From: Sciurus carolinensis
Taxonomy: Eukaryota > Chordata > Mammalia > Rodentia > Sciuridae
Reading direction: 5' to 3'
DNA: 64,000 bases
NCBI RefSeq assembly: GCF_902686445.1
Contig: NC_062226.1
Coordinates: 14,604,001-14,668,000, forward strand
Position 1 is the first letter of the stretch, and each line of letters starts with the position of its first letter. The notes under the pieces are model-generated. The model did not search any database. It worked only from the letters and a program-made list of their open reading frames with translations, and had not been told where the DNA came from. This document shows, piece after piece, positions 22,705 to 34,007 of the stretch. The translations under genes were made by a program, and so were the position numbers.

Positions 22705-23125
22705 ACTAGTGTATCAGTTAGCATGTGCTGTGTAACACATAGCTGCACATTATTACTCCTGAGTCTAAGACTGGCTTAGAGGCCCTGCTGTTCCAGACCA
22801 CACCCAGCTGATGGTGCTGAGCTTTCTCACATGTCCCTGGTCAGCTGGCAAGTCATTTCAAGCTGTCTGGTCTGGCATGCCTGTAGCTGGGAGGCCTCAT
22901 CTTTCTTCATCCTGTCTCTCTTCCTCCAAAAGTTAGGCCATGACAGTGGCTGGGTCCAAGTGAGAGAGGTGGAAAAATACAAGTGCCTTTTCTATCCTCA
23001 GCTTGCAGCCAGACACTACTCTTCCATTGGTGGAAAAATGCCACGTGGCCAAGTCCAGACACCAGTGAGAACAAACTGCAAAGGATGTAGACCCAGGGAG
23101 GCTATTATTGGGGACCATTAATGCA
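22705..23125 (-). mobile_element. MLT1-type MaLR LTR
   Basis: It begins 'gtgtatcagttagcatgtgc' with 'gctgtgtaacacatagc', has 'ttccattggtggaaaaatgc' in the middle and finishes with 'gaggctattattggggacca'. That is the antisense MLT1 order at near full length. Confidence 0.68.
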
Positions 23126-23169
23126 GTTGCTCAGTGTGACTGGAGTTCCTTAAGTGAATTTCTGAAGAG

Positions 23170-23300
23170 CACAAGCAAAATTAATTAATGAAACAAATAT
23201 TTACCAATTCCTACTATATGCCCGATGCTTTTCTACTATTTTATATACTGAGGATTCAGAGTTGAATAAAAGAGAAGGTGAATCATTCCAATGTAAGTTC
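23170..23300 (-). mobile_element. L2 LINE 3' end
   Basis: 'gaaacaaatatttaccaatt', 'cctactatatgcccgatgct' and 'gaggattcagagttgaataa' are antisense L2. Confidence 0.7.
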
Positions 23301-24594
23301 CTAAAGGGACTCTTAAAGAGGGTCTATTCCAACCCCCTTATCTTTGGACATACAAACTGAAGCCCAGAGAAGAGTGAATGTGTGAGTTAGGGGGCAGAGT
23401 GTGGACCAGACCCCAGGAGTCTTCACCACCAGTTCCTCTAGCCCCGTGAAGTCCTTACCTCCCACGGTGGCTGTGACAGAACCCTCTCCACTTGTGACCC
23501 CAGGCCACTAGCCTCCCACCTCCATGCTCCCCTAGAGGCCTCCTTAACATTTGACTTATAACAGAAGCCTGGGCTTCAGCGACATTACCATAAGCTTGTA
23601 GAAGCATGAATCTCCCACATTGTGGAGGAAAGGGCCCAGAGAGGAAATCTATATTCAAAAAATCGTTAATTTCACTTAAAAATCACGTCTGTGCTATTGA
23701 CTATGTCTGCTGCTTGGAATTTAGTTTATGGTTCCACTTTGTGGTCTGGGTGCTCAGGCTGTGAGGAGGGATCCAGGGGAGAGGGGTCTGATCCATCAAT
23801 GTCTTTTTCCTACAGCCACATTCAACGCTGGCTCAGAGTGGGGTGGCTTGAGCGGGAGGGAACTGGAATTGTGGAGTCCTACTATGCCCAGTGGGCACTC
23901 TGACTTCCGGTTTCTAGGGAAGGAGTTGGGCTTCAACGTCAAGATGTGCTCAGGGCAGAGAGCTACATCCGGTGGAAGTTGGTCTGGACTGGAGACTCCG
24001 TCCACTGCTTTTCCAGCCCTTATTCTGCTTGTTCAACTGCTGCTTCCAGGACCTGCTTCTGCCCAGGGACTTGCAGGTCCTACCTCCCAGCCCCGTCCTC
24101 TGCCTTCTCTTCCCTCTCTGGCAACACAAGGACTTTATTTTCCGAAGGCACAAACTGTTCCCGACATAAAATCATCCCGAGAAGATATACTTTCCTGGGT
24201 GACTTATCGTTCTTTGTGTTTTTAGTGCTTTAAGATTTTTATGTTTCCAATAACCCAAAGAAAGATGATGGATATATAATAACACTGAGCAATAACAGAC
24301 TGTATTTACAAACACATATATATGCTCCATCAAATGTACATATTTTTATACCTCTCACCCATCTTTCCGGGGCAGCCGCATTTTTTGAATTACACGGTAT
24401 AAGCAATGAGCCCATCATCCTGTTCACACATCCATAAATTACCCAGAGGGAGCAGGGCGCCCTGGAAGCATCCTGCTTTAAATCAGCTGCAAATCTATTT
24501 TCCCCTCCTTTTTCCTGGATAGCTCACCTGGGACCGGGGTGGTGGGCATTTTAGAGTAGAGGAAGAGGGTGGTACTGGGGTAAAAGAGGTTGGT
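23301..24594. other. Unassigned sequence; AT-rich block 24230-24480 may be conserved
   Basis: An antisense MIR/L2-like scrap lies near 23300-23400 ('actgaagcccagagaagagt'). Frames at 23691-24233 overlap in three registers and lack domains. The non-repeat AT-rich block near 24230-24450 matches no element that I recognise. Confidence 0.3.
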
Positions 24595-24690
24595 TATGTT
24601 ATTGGCTGGCTGTGTGACCCTGGGAAAGTTACTTTTCTACTCTGGGCCTCAGTTTCTCCGTCTTTAAATTGGAAACTAAAACCAGAGAGG
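24595..24690 (+). mobile_element. MIR SINE core
   Basis: 'ggctggctgtgtgaccctgg' and 'ctgggcctcagtttctccgt' are the MIR sense core. Confidence 0.78.
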
Positions 24691-24768
24691 GTTTCCCAGA
24701 AGGAAGCATTATCCAGAGGGAAATCAGCAGCAGGGAGACCAGACTAGGACCAGGTCTCTGCTCTGTCC

Positions 24769-24813
24769 CAAGCTGATAGTTCATCTCCTCTTGCAAGCTG
24801 ATAGTTCATCACT
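24769..24813 (+). repeat. 25-bp tandem duplication, two units
   Basis: CAAGCTGATAGTTCATC occurs at 24769-24785 and again at 24794-24810, with a 25-bp period. The units differ after this shared part. Confidence 0.9.
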
Positions 24814-25087
24814 CCCTCCCACCTGGATGGTGTCTGCAGGCACCCCCGTGTAAGCACAGCCTTTAGGAAGAAGTCATGGAATCGTGGTCTGGAAGGACAA
24901 TGCCGCGTCATTCATCATGACCTATATTGCATGAAGCTGTTGTTGAGTTCAGTGTCCTAACAAGCTGTAGAGGAAATGGGGCAGAGGAAGGGTCATGTTT
25001 GAAGGTTGTTGAGGAGCCAGGTTAGAAATGGGGCCTTGGAGAAGTTGGCAGAATGGAGGAAACCATAGTGCTGAGCCTCGGGAAGCT

Positions 25088-25183
25088 GGGGCAGGTGCTG
25101 GGGCGGGGCATGGGGTGGAGGCGGGGCATGGGATGTAGGCGGGGCACGCACTGGGGCGGGGCCCAGACAGGAGGCGGGACATG
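25088..25183 (+). repeat. GC-box minisatellite (GGGGCGGGGC cluster)
   Basis: Six related G-runs of the type GGGGCGGGGCATGGG or GGCGGGGCACG recur at about 15-20-bp spacing. Each contains a GC-box/Sp1-like core. The G-runs could form a quadruplex. There is no wider CpG island or transcript evidence. Confidence 0.8.
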
Positions 25184-25411
25184 GCTAACCACCGAATGGA
25201 TCATAGACGGCAGCACTGCCTGCTCTGGCCACAGCTGAATTCAGCCTGAGCATCTTGGGTTTTCATACTCATCTTTAATTTACTTGCGTGGAGTTTTTCA
25301 TGCATTATTCACGAGCCTCTTTTGAATGTAGCATTCTGGATAGAAAGATATGAGAACCAAGGAAAACCAAAATCCTATCCCTAAAGAATTCAGAGTCACA
25401 TCCAGGTGACT

Positions 25412-25412
<1 letters not shown>

Positions 25413-25445
<33 letters not shown>
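25413..25445 (+). repeat. Poly(A) tract, 33 nt
   Basis: A run of 33 adenines follows 'tccaggtgactc'. I see no recognisable retrogene or SINE body directly upstream, so its origin is unclear. Confidence 0.95.
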
Positions 25446-25448
<3 letters not shown>

Positions 25449-25794
25449 TTGCTGCTACAGCCATTCTCTGGGGAACTCCACCCCAGAGTTTTCCTGGACT
25501 GCATCTGCAAGCGAGTTTTCATTTGGGGGTCTTCCCTTGGAAAAGAGCTGATGAATAATTGAATCATCATCCCCCACTCCCTCAGCAGAGGATTGTCACC
25601 CCCCAAGGTTTGTCTTAGAAGAGAAAAAGGCACCAGGTGGTATCTTTGCTTACGGGAACCTCAGCAAAGGTTAGGGATGGAAGCAAAAGGAAAGGTAGAA
25701 TAAGAAGAAAATGGACCATTTTAATAGTTTATTAAAGAAACTGTCAAACATTTCTCTGTCCTTTGTTCAGTTCTCTGAGGTCTCGCTGGGTTTT
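25446..25794. other. Unassigned sequence
   Basis: No repeat or gene recognised. Confidence 0.35.
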
Positions 25795-25950
25795 GTCATG
25801 AGGCTCAGCACTTCACAGTTAATGCTCACAGCACCCTTAGGAGGGAGAGGGACAGTAATGATTCCCATTTTACAGAAGAGGAAATAGAAACTCAGGGAAG
25901 TCAGGCTGTTTTCTCAAACTACCTTACAGAGACACGATTTGTTTTAGAAC
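25795..25950 (-). mobile_element. MIR SINE
   Basis: Antisense MIR: 'cattttacagaagaggaaat', with 'gctcacagcacccttaggag' upstream. Confidence 0.7.
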
Positions 25951-26215
25951 ACAGTCCCCAGGGACAGGGAAGTGGAGGGTGGAGGATCACCAAAGAACGA
26001 AGGTGGGAAAAACTCATCCAAGGGTCTCAGACTGGTTAGCACTTTGGGCAACTAGGGCTCAATTCTACTGGGGATTCTCTGTGAAGTCACATAAACTATG
26101 TCTCTAAATTACCTGCTCAAAATATAAAAAGGGGGATATTTATATTCTAGTTTCTGTCCCTTATTGGTCAATAAGGAGGTTGTTAATTTTCTCACACTTC
26201 CAGGTTTGTGTATTG

Positions 26216-26660
26216 TGATAGTTAATTTTGCATGTCAAATTGGATTGTTAGGTCTCAGGTATCTGGCTAACTATTATTTCTGGGTGTGTCTGTGAGCACA
26301 TCTCTAAAAGAGACTGTATTTGAACTGATGAATAAAGCAGATGACCTTCCCCAGTGTGAGCTGGTCAAAGAAGGGCCTGATAGAACACAAAAATGGAAGA
26401 AGGGTAACTTTTCTCCTTCTGCCTGACTGTTTGAACCAGGATATTAGCCTTTTCCTGCCCTTAACTTGGGTCTTACACCATTGACCTGGTTACCAGGTGT
26501 CTAAGCTCAGACTGACACGGCACTACTGGTTTCCTGGGTCTCCAGCTTGCAGGTGGTAGTTGGAGCATCTCTCAGCCTCCATAACCAGATGAATCAATTC
26601 CTTATCATAAGCCTATTTGTTCTGCTTCTCTGGAGAAAACTGCCTGATACGTACATGCGC
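26216..26660 (-). mobile_element. MLT2-type ERVL LTR (3' LTR of a decayed provirus)
   Basis: Plus-strand order: 'gatagttaattttgcatgtc', 'tttctgggtgtgtctgtgag', 'gtctccagcttgcaggtggt', 'cagcctccataaccagatga' and 'ttctctggagaaaactgcct'. This is the reverse complement of MLT2 as I recall its sense orientation. That direction agrees with the minus-strand pol remnant lying directly to the right, which makes this the 3' LTR. The sequence is diverged but near full length. Confidence 0.8.
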
Positions 26661-28545
26661 CAAAATGGAAGAATAGGTTTCCAAAGGCATCTTACGGGGC
26701 AGAGAAACCCAGGGCAGAAGGCAAGAGATGGTGTAGCTGAGGTGAAGTTCTGTCAGGCTATTCCTGCTTCAGCTGGTTGCCACAGCAACGGCTGGGGCAA
26801 AAACGTGCACCAAGAGGAAGTAAGACAGGTCATAAATTGTTATCTGCACCATCCACCTCTTGCACCTTTTGCATTAACTGTGCTCAACATTAAGCCTAAT
26901 CTGTCACAGAGTCTGCTGGGCAGTACCAGGCTGCAATCTCTGCAAAACATTTGGTCTGGATGGGTTAATGGATCAAATTATAATTCCTCCTGCTGCAACA
27001 GGTCCTAAGACCATCTCTGATCTTCATCATCTCTTACCTCCAGTGGTCCTTCTAGGTTTTGCCCTAGACCTGTGCTCTAGCAGAGCTAGATGGCTTGTCT
27101 GATGAGGAAATGCAAACCTTATTCCTGGAAAATCAAAGCTCTTATTTGCTCTATTTTTGTCAAATGTGATCACTGCAATTACTGTGTAGAGTGACCATGG
27201 GTCACACAAGGACCAACAGATGATATCCCAGTGTGTCCCCTATGATCCAGAATTGCTTTTTCTCATCAGAACTACATAGCAGGAAAATTTGTGTCCATTA
27301 TCCCTGACAATATTGATATACTTTTTGTCCCTCTTCCATCCTGTGGGAACCAGGACACAGGCGTGGGAAGTGCAGATACCATGAGTGTATATATCATGGA
27401 ATGAGGGTTGGAGAGACTAACTCTCTTGTTCTCTTGGTTCCTGAACCAGTGTATGTTAGCTCTTGGTGACTCAGCACCATGTACCTCACCCTGGAAGACA
27501 GTGTTCCAGCCTCGCAGGTTATTGTCCCAGAGCTGCCTCGCTCCTCAATGGAACATTCAGTAGGCCATTTAAATGTTCAAATATCCTGAGGTCATACACC
27601 CCTCATTACAGCCCTCTCATGAGTCTCTTAGTCCCAGGTGGTATTGTGTTGGCTACCATTTTAGCATGTCACACACATTCGAATAAGTCCAGGATTAGCG
27701 CTTTGGATCAGAGGTAGCGCAGACAGAGACAATAAACCCATAGCTAGGGCGGGTATCAATCTCCATATGGATAACTGCTGCCTTGTCTTCAATTAAAGAA
27801 GCCTAATGAATTAATCTACCACCAACTGGTTGACTGGTGTCCTCATGGTGCCATTTTGAGGGCCCATTTTCTGCCTTTTGCTGTTGGTTTTGGCATTCAC
27901 TGGTGGCAGTATCTAGATCAGCCTTAGCGAGAATGAGCACGTGTCCCTAAGACCATGCACAGCTCCATCCCTGCATTACGGTGGCTCTGCTCGAGGGCCT
28001 CTTAGGCACACTCAGGTGGCTGTGGAAGGAGGCTGGCTGTCATTCACTGGCTGAGTCATCCTGTCTGTCTAGTTGTCAGTGGCTTCAGCTTGAAAGATCG
28101 TTTGTGTGCAATAATGTGAGACACAGATCTGAATATTGTTTCCACACCCTCGCTCTGTTCACAGGCTTCTTCCCCAGATTTCCCTGTCTCTAGTTTCTGT
28201 TCATGCTCCTTCAAGCCCCTGACCACCAGCCAATCCATTTGTCCTTGTTCGGGAAGCTACGTATAGTCACACCCCAGCACCTTTCTCCCTCCATGCAAAG
28301 TGACTAACTAAGTGTATGCTTCAGAATTCCACCTACTGGAAAGAATTCCCTCACCTCTTTCCTCCAGGGTCACCCTAAGTAGGGCTGTAGTGCCATTGCT
28401 GTTTATTTTGAGGCGCGCCTGTGTATCTGTAAAGTCAGGCTTGAGTTTAGTTGGTCATAAGGAAGTTCTCATGAGACCCTGTGAGGCATCAGGCTGTAAC
28501 TTCAGGCAGACTGAAGTGAAAAGGTGGGTTGAGAGGAGGTGAGAT
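26661..28545 (-). mobile_element. ERVL internal remnant: RNase H, integrase and downstream region, broken
   Basis: On the minus strand, degraded pol sequence is recognisable. RNase H-type sequence lies near 28540-28060. A zinc-binding integrase N-terminal region lies near 27990-27880, and the start of the integrase catalytic core lies near 27760-27690. Sequence down to the LTR at 26660 fits the post-integrase end of an ERVL element, which has no envelope gene. Stops and frameshifts are frequent. The largest open piece in the recognised pol region is about 60 codons (28056-28238), so nothing can be expressed as an enzyme. No gag or 5' LTR is seen before 28545. Confidence 0.72.
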
Positions 28546-28724
28546 GGGCATTCAAAAGGTCCAAAGAGCATTATAATTTCCGTTGTATTCATGGAGGGAT
28601 CAAAGCTAGGAGAGCTAGTAATGGTAGTTAGAGAGAAAGAAGAAAACTAGGTACAATTAAAGAAGGAAAGGGCCACATGTTACATTGGTCCCATTTTATT
28701 GAAAGGCCAATATATAATAGGATA
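28546..28724. other. Unassigned, purine-rich sequence
   Basis: This may belong to the ERVL copy but is too decayed to assign. Confidence 0.3.
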
Positions 28725-28885
28725 CTTTGCACATGTGATAATAATTAATGCGTGTAACTCTTCTATAAGGTTGGCAGTATTATTTCCACTTTATTGATTG
28801 GGAAACTGAGGTTTAGAGAGAAAAGTCAACCGCCCAAGGACCCAATGCGAATTAGTACTGGAGACAGACTTTAATCCTGTATCAA
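28725..28885 (-). mobile_element. MIR SINE
   Basis: Antisense MIR: 'gtattatttccactttattg', 'gggaaactgaggtttagaga' and 'ccgcccaaggacccaatgcg'. Confidence 0.75.
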
Positions 28886-29282
28886 CTTGATTCTGGAGAC
28901 TCTGTCTACTGGCAGAGTAGGACTGCCACCCAGGACAGGGGACCCTTTCTTCTTTAATTGCACCTTCCTGACCACAAGTCCTCCCTAGGTTTGGAAGGAC
29001 TTACCTGTAAGCACCATTTCTACCCTTGAGTTCTTGGGTTCATCACCGATGATGAGTATACTCAGGAAGCTGTCATCCATTTCTGTTCCTCTGCCCAAGG
29101 CACACGTTGCACCAATAGTATCTTTGATCCTTGGGTAAAGATTTGTTTTCCAAGAATATCACTAGGGTTCCCTAACTTCGGACTGATCTTCCAGCAGTTA
29201 TCAAAGCACACCCCTCCAGAGTTCAGTTCCTGGAGGGCAGACTTTGAAGGAATAGCGTGATTCAATTTTTATTGTAAAAATC
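28886..29282. other. Unassigned sequence
   Basis: No repeat family or gene recognised. Confidence 0.35.
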
Positions 29283-29500
29283 ACAATAGCTAACATCCAC
29301 AATGTGCCAGGTGCTGTTCTAAGCACTTTATATGTATCAACTCATTTAATCATTGCAATAATCCTATGAGATAGCTACCATTTTCATGCCTAATTTTTTA
29401 CTTGAAAACAAACAAATCAGATACAGAGATGTGAAGTGTTTTGCCTGAAGTCATGTACCGAGGACAGAATAAGAAATCCAGATCCACTGCCGGCTCTGCT
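29283..29500 (-). mobile_element. MIR SINE, near full length
   Basis: 'caatgtgccaggtgctgttc', 'taagcactttatatgtatca' and 'actcatttaatcattgcaat' begin the antisense copy. 'tgttttgcctgaagtcatg' completes it. Confidence 0.85.
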
Positions 29501-30895
29501 TTATGCTTGCCATCTCACTCAGGACGCAGCTTGGAGAAGGAGCCCAGGGTGTCAGGCTGGGGGCTGGAGTGCAGTCAGTGTTGACCACCAAAGTCAGATG
29601 GCGGTCTGGATAGAAATGGAGGCATCCAGAATGGAAGGATCCAGCATCAGGGGGTTATTTAGGCAATAGAATCCACAGGGCTTGATGCAGCCCACCACAT
29701 CCTGGCTTGTTGCCTAGGGACTATTTCTGAGGCTGGATTGCACTAAAACCCCCAGGACTGCCCTTCTTTCCTGAACCCTGGGACTCTGGGGCAGGAGTGC
29801 ATTTGTGGAGGGGTTGGTAAACCCCCTCCTACGTGCTTAGGACCTGAATCTGAGATGCCTGTGGGACACTTGGAGGAGGTGAGGCTGGGTGGAGAGGGCT
29901 GTTAGGATCCTAGGGTAGTCACAGCGCACCGTGAGGGTGGGCGTGGCTGCTCCCGGACTATCTCCTTAGTCACGTCTGATCTTTTCTCCCCAACTCCTAC
30001 CCAAGTGGAAGGAAGGACTGTGGGGGTGTTTAGGTGGGTGGGAGCTGAGGAAGTGCTCGTTAGAGGGAAGAGAGAAAACACGTTTACATTGAGGGAGCGT
30101 TTATTGAAGTTCTGTCAGCGGCTGCAAGCAAATCGCTGATACATTTCAAAAAACGTCTGGGAGATTTTCCCTGCCCTGCGGGGAGTGTTTTTTAATAAGT
30201 GATGTGGTCAGGAGTGTCGGTGTAATTTTTCTCAGCTGGGGCTGCAGACACTCTAAGAGTTGTTGGAGAAATTCATTTGGCTTTATAAAGGCCAGCATGG
30301 AGATCTCAGCACGCCTTGTTCGCAGAATGTATCCTTGAGGGGGTCTGGTCTAACGTCCTACGTGGTGGATGCTAGGATCTTTCTGGTGTGTCCCTGGTCG
30401 GAGGTTGTCATGCCCGAGCTTGGATTCTCCTACTGACCGGGAGCTTGTTTCTTTACTCCTTCTATTGTTAATTCATCCATTGAGCTGAAATATGCCTTCC
30501 CATTATGTCCACTCATGGCTCTAACCTTGTGAGTGCCACGGTGACTTCCTGTCCTCTCCACGTGGAGAAGACCTTTGCTAGAGAGCTGGAGGTAGTGACT
30601 CGTCATGCTCACTAGAGCCTTCTCTTGTTTAGACTAAACTTGGTTTTGGTTGTATTGTTCCTAAAGCTGGTGAATAGTCAACTGAGAGTCAAGACCTCAG
30701 TCCAGACAAGCTATGGGCCAGCTGCCATCTAGTCTTCTCAACCCTACGGGGCACCACCATTCACACTGTAGATATCCTGAACAATCATTCCTGTTTGAGA
30801 ATATGCCTTGAGAATATGCCTCAACTTCTTTTCTTCTCAGCAACTTTGCAGATCCTTGTCCCTCCGTCAGAAACCTACAGTTGCTCATTAGATGG
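29501..30895. other. Unassigned sequence, about 1.4 kb
   Basis: The section 30080-30340 contains mixed AT-rich and E-box-like words and no known repeat. It is a candidate conserved noncoding element. A 14-bp tandem repeat ('gagaatatgcct' unit) lies at 30797-30824. No coding gene is supported. Confidence 0.3.
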
Positions 30896-30940
30896 ATCGT
30901 TAGAGAAAGACAGATTAATAGAGAGATAGAAAGAGAGAGA
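30896..30940 (+). repeat. Purine-rich AGAGA/AGATAG tract
   Basis: Imperfect AGAG/GATA units precede the LTR at 30941. A similar GA tract follows it at 31255-31285, so the LTR appears to have landed in this tract. Confidence 0.8.
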
Positions 30941-31251
30941 TGTCTTATTAGTCAGTTTTTTATCACTATATTGAAATACCTGAGACAATTAGCTTATAAA
31001 GAGAAAAGGTTTATTTTGGCCCCCAGATATGGAGGTTCCAGTCTAAGATTGGATGGACCTATTGCTTTGAGCCTCTGCTGAGCATGCATGGGAGCAAAGA
31101 GAGAGAGGGAAAGGGGCCAGGGTTCCACAGTTCCCTTCAGAACCAAAGGACCTCCCACAAGGTCCCTCCTCCATCGCACCTACCAATAGTGCCATGCTGG
31201 GAAATGAGTGATTAACACATGGATCTTTTGGGGTCGTTCAACATCTGAACT
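30941..31251 (-). mobile_element. Solo LTR, family 'B', antisense
   Basis: It starts 'tgtcttattagtcagttttt', then has 'atacctgagacaattagctt' and 'aggacctcccacaaggtccc'. It ends near 'ttcaacatctgaac'. AGAGA flanks it on both sides (30936-30940, 31252-31256), but in a GA-rich context this is weak evidence. It is related to 2901-3274. Confidence 0.75.
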
Positions 31252-31379
31252 AGAGAATAGAGAGAGACAGAGGGACAGGGAGAAGTCATAAAAACAATTG
31301 AAGCAAATAGTCCCACATTCCCATTTGTCTTTGAGGTCAGGAACCTGGTAGTCATTCCTCCTTCTCCTCACTGAGTCCT

Positions 31380-31504
31380 GATAGTTTGCCTCCTGCTAAG
31401 TAGATCCCAAAGCCACCTGCTCGTCTCTGCCTCCCCTTTATCATTCCATCCAGGTCACCAGCATGTCTCCCATATCTCAACAGCTTCCCTGCTGCCTCCC
31501 TTGG
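31380..31504 (+). mobile_element. L2 LINE fragment
   Basis: 'gcctcctgctaagtagatcc', 'cattccatccaggtcaccag' and 'cagcttccctgctgcctccc' fit the L2 sense 3' part. Confidence 0.5.
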
Positions 31505-31740
31505 AGAGAGACTCAGACTCGAGACCAGTCCCAGCTCTGCCTCTTGCTACTTGTGTGACCTTTCATAGGTCCCTTAACTTCCTGTCTCACCTATACCATG
31601 GGGTGACTAATAGGAGGCCCTACAAGCAAACATGCCCATCCACTCAGAGGACTTGTGTACCGTACAGGGCAACACAGTGCCAAGCGTATAGTAAGTGTTC
31701 AATAAATAAATGTCAGTTATTGTTATTGCAATTATTTAAT
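31505..31740 (+). mobile_element. MIR SINE, near full length
   Basis: The sense copy runs from 'gaccagtcccagctctgcct' through 'cttgtgtgacctttcatagg' to 'atagtaagtgttcaataaat'. Confidence 0.8.
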
Positions 31741-33465
31741 AGATATGGAAAATGAAAAAATCCTCAAGATCATGTGACCTGGGAAAAGGACGTGAAAAAG
31801 AAGGCCACGCACTGACAGCCTTCGTCTCCCAGGACTGGAGGGGCTGCAGACAGGGAGGAGGTGTTCTATCACCCCTAAAGTCAGGGTCTCTGGGAGGCGT
31901 TAATCTCCTTCAAAGTAAATCCTCTCCAGACACTGCCCACAGACCCTGACCCGAAAAGTTCAAATTCCTGAGTGCCCAAGGAAACTGATATTCACTCTAA
32001 AAATAACCTCAAAATAACCCTTATAAACCTAGACCCTTTCTTCATTCAGAGGCTCATTTTCCAGCAGCAAGATGGGTTCACCAGCGCCATTTCATCCCCG
32101 CAACCCCTGTTCTGGTGTGAAATGGTTCCTGAATCAACAGCTGAGATGATTCGTGAGGTTTGTGTCCTGCCTGGTCTTTTTGTGTAACATTGTTCTTGTT
32201 GCTGATTTTCCCGACAGTTTTTTCTTCCCCTCCAACAGAACTCTGTGACTTTGTTGATGTGGACAAGCAAAGTCCTTCACACGTGCTCCCCAATCCAATA
32301 AAAAACAGCAGCTTCCTCCCAAGCCAGGGAAGAAATCAACCTGCACGCTTTTTCTGAAAAGTCAGTTTCTTGTGGGAACGAGCATAAATGGGCTCTTGTC
32401 CTTTGGGAAACAGTGGCCTTTTCCAGGGGACGGTTTAATCTTTCGGAGACAGATGAATATGAGCTGCAGTAATCCCGCAATGCTACCAGGAGAGTTGGGG
32501 AGAGGGAGAGAATTTCAATAGGGCCTTGGAGAGTCTCGGGGTATTTTGAGCACAGCATTTCATGACTTGAACTTCCCCCATCACCGTTCCTGGAAATAAC
32601 AAACTGGGCTACTAGGAGGGACTCCAGGAGTCAGGTGTCAGGGTGAAGGTCACGCCCTTGCCTGGGTCATGCCTAGCTCTCCATAGCAGACACCTGTGCC
32701 CAGTCTGTTCCCCTCCAGATCCTGTTCCCACTCTGTCCTGGGAGGCCAACCTTACAGGCCCTATCAACGTGCTTCCTTGCATGTCGAATTCTGGTTGGCT
32801 TCAGGTAATGGAAGCAACCGCAGAAAATCGGAGGGTGAGAGGAGAGAGGGGGGAGGCTGATTTTCTTCCCCTTTTCTCCTTCGCAGACAGTCCCCTGCTA
32901 AGCGCCTGCTGCTCTCTCCGCTTTTGGTAACTGCTTCCTCCACTCCTGCTCCACCTAGGAGGGGAGGGTCCTGACTGCCCCTGTTGGTTTGCCCTAGCCT
33001 TGCCCTTGCCTTTGCAAATAAGACACTTATTTAATCTCGTCTCAATTACCATGTTTGAGTATGCCATTGGTTTCCTGCTGGGCCTCTGATACTGCGGATC
33101 TTCAAGCAGCCCAGATGAAAAGGTAAAATCTCGTTTCACATTAACCCTCCCCAACCTCTGGGTTCTGTGGACCGTGTGGTGTTCGTCTCCGCTTCCTCAC
33201 TACCGCACCACGGGCCCTCCGTGAATGTTCACTGACCCACATTAGTGGGCTTTGCGATTGAGATGAGAAAGAGAAGTCAGCAGGGAGATCCCCCTTGGGA
33301 GTGTGTGAGTGTATCCATGAGTGGATTCTGTGATCTAGCCATGCAGCTCAGCTCCAGGGACTTCTTGGGCCTGTGGAAGGTCCCCAGGAGAGGCTGGTGA
33401 CCTATTATAACATGTATGGGAAGGGCAGCACCTTCTCTGGTGGAGACTCGAGATGAGGGGCACGG
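31741..33465. other. Unassigned sequence, about 1.7 kb
   Basis: I identify no repeat. The part at 32030-32560 is free of low-complexity sequence and could be conserved noncoding DNA. Frames up to 117 codons overlap on opposite strands and show no domain. Confidence 0.3.
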
Positions 33466-33535
33466 AAAAGGGTCAGCCAGCAACTTACCCAAAGTCACAC
33501 AGCCAGGAGGGGCAGGCTGAGCTGAAAGCTGGTGA
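33466..33535 (-). mobile_element. MIR SINE scrap
   Basis: 'caacttacccaaagtcacac' followed by 'agccaggaggggcaggctga' is an antisense MIR core. Confidence 0.55.
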
Positions 33536-33599
33536 CCTATTTACCAATGAGAGCCATCATCTACAGTGGCACCCAGGTACCCTGCTTAACTAATCTTGG

Positions 33600-33725
33600 T
33601 TCATACATAAAATCCTTGCAAGGAGAATATCATGAGCCCTTTCCACAGGTGTGGAATTGAGGCTCAGAGAGGCGAAGTGATTCACCCAAGAGAACACAGC
33701 CAAGAACACAGCTGAGATACAAAGA
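33600..33725 (-). mobile_element. MIR SINE
   Basis: 'gaggctcagagaggcgaagt' followed by 'gattcacccaagagaacaca' is an antisense MIR core. Confidence 0.7.
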
Positions 33726-33992
33726 GCACTCAAAGCTGTTCTTCTATTTCCATTTGTTCCCTGTGGCCATTAAGAAAATTCTACTCTCTAGAATATAGTT
33801 TCTTTCAACAGTCCTAAGTCTCAAAACCAGGCAGGTCTCTAAACAGAAAGAAGGGGAAAATAAGTAAACTGTAGATTTTGGTGATGATTTTTGTTTTCGA
33901 AGGAGGTAGGCAAAGGCTGACCAGTTCTGGATAGCTGGTTCTTTCTGGCCTTGAGCAAACCGGGTCACATTGTAATGCAATGGTTACTCTCG

Positions 33993-34007
33993 CCAGCAGG
34001 GGGCGAT
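33993..34007 (+). promoter_or_regulatory. CTCF-like binding motif
   Basis: The 15-mer CCAGCAGGGGGCGAT agrees with the core CTCF consensus CCASYAGRKGGCRSY at 14 of 15 positions, with A at the final S position. CTCF bound here would act in chromatin looping or insulation. Motif orientation is forward on the plus strand. Actual binding cannot be judged from sequence. Confidence 0.65.

Noticed and set aside
23728..24225. 165-codon plus-strand open frame
   Set aside because: Frames in all three plus registers overlap here. No domain, repeat-derived protein or splice support.
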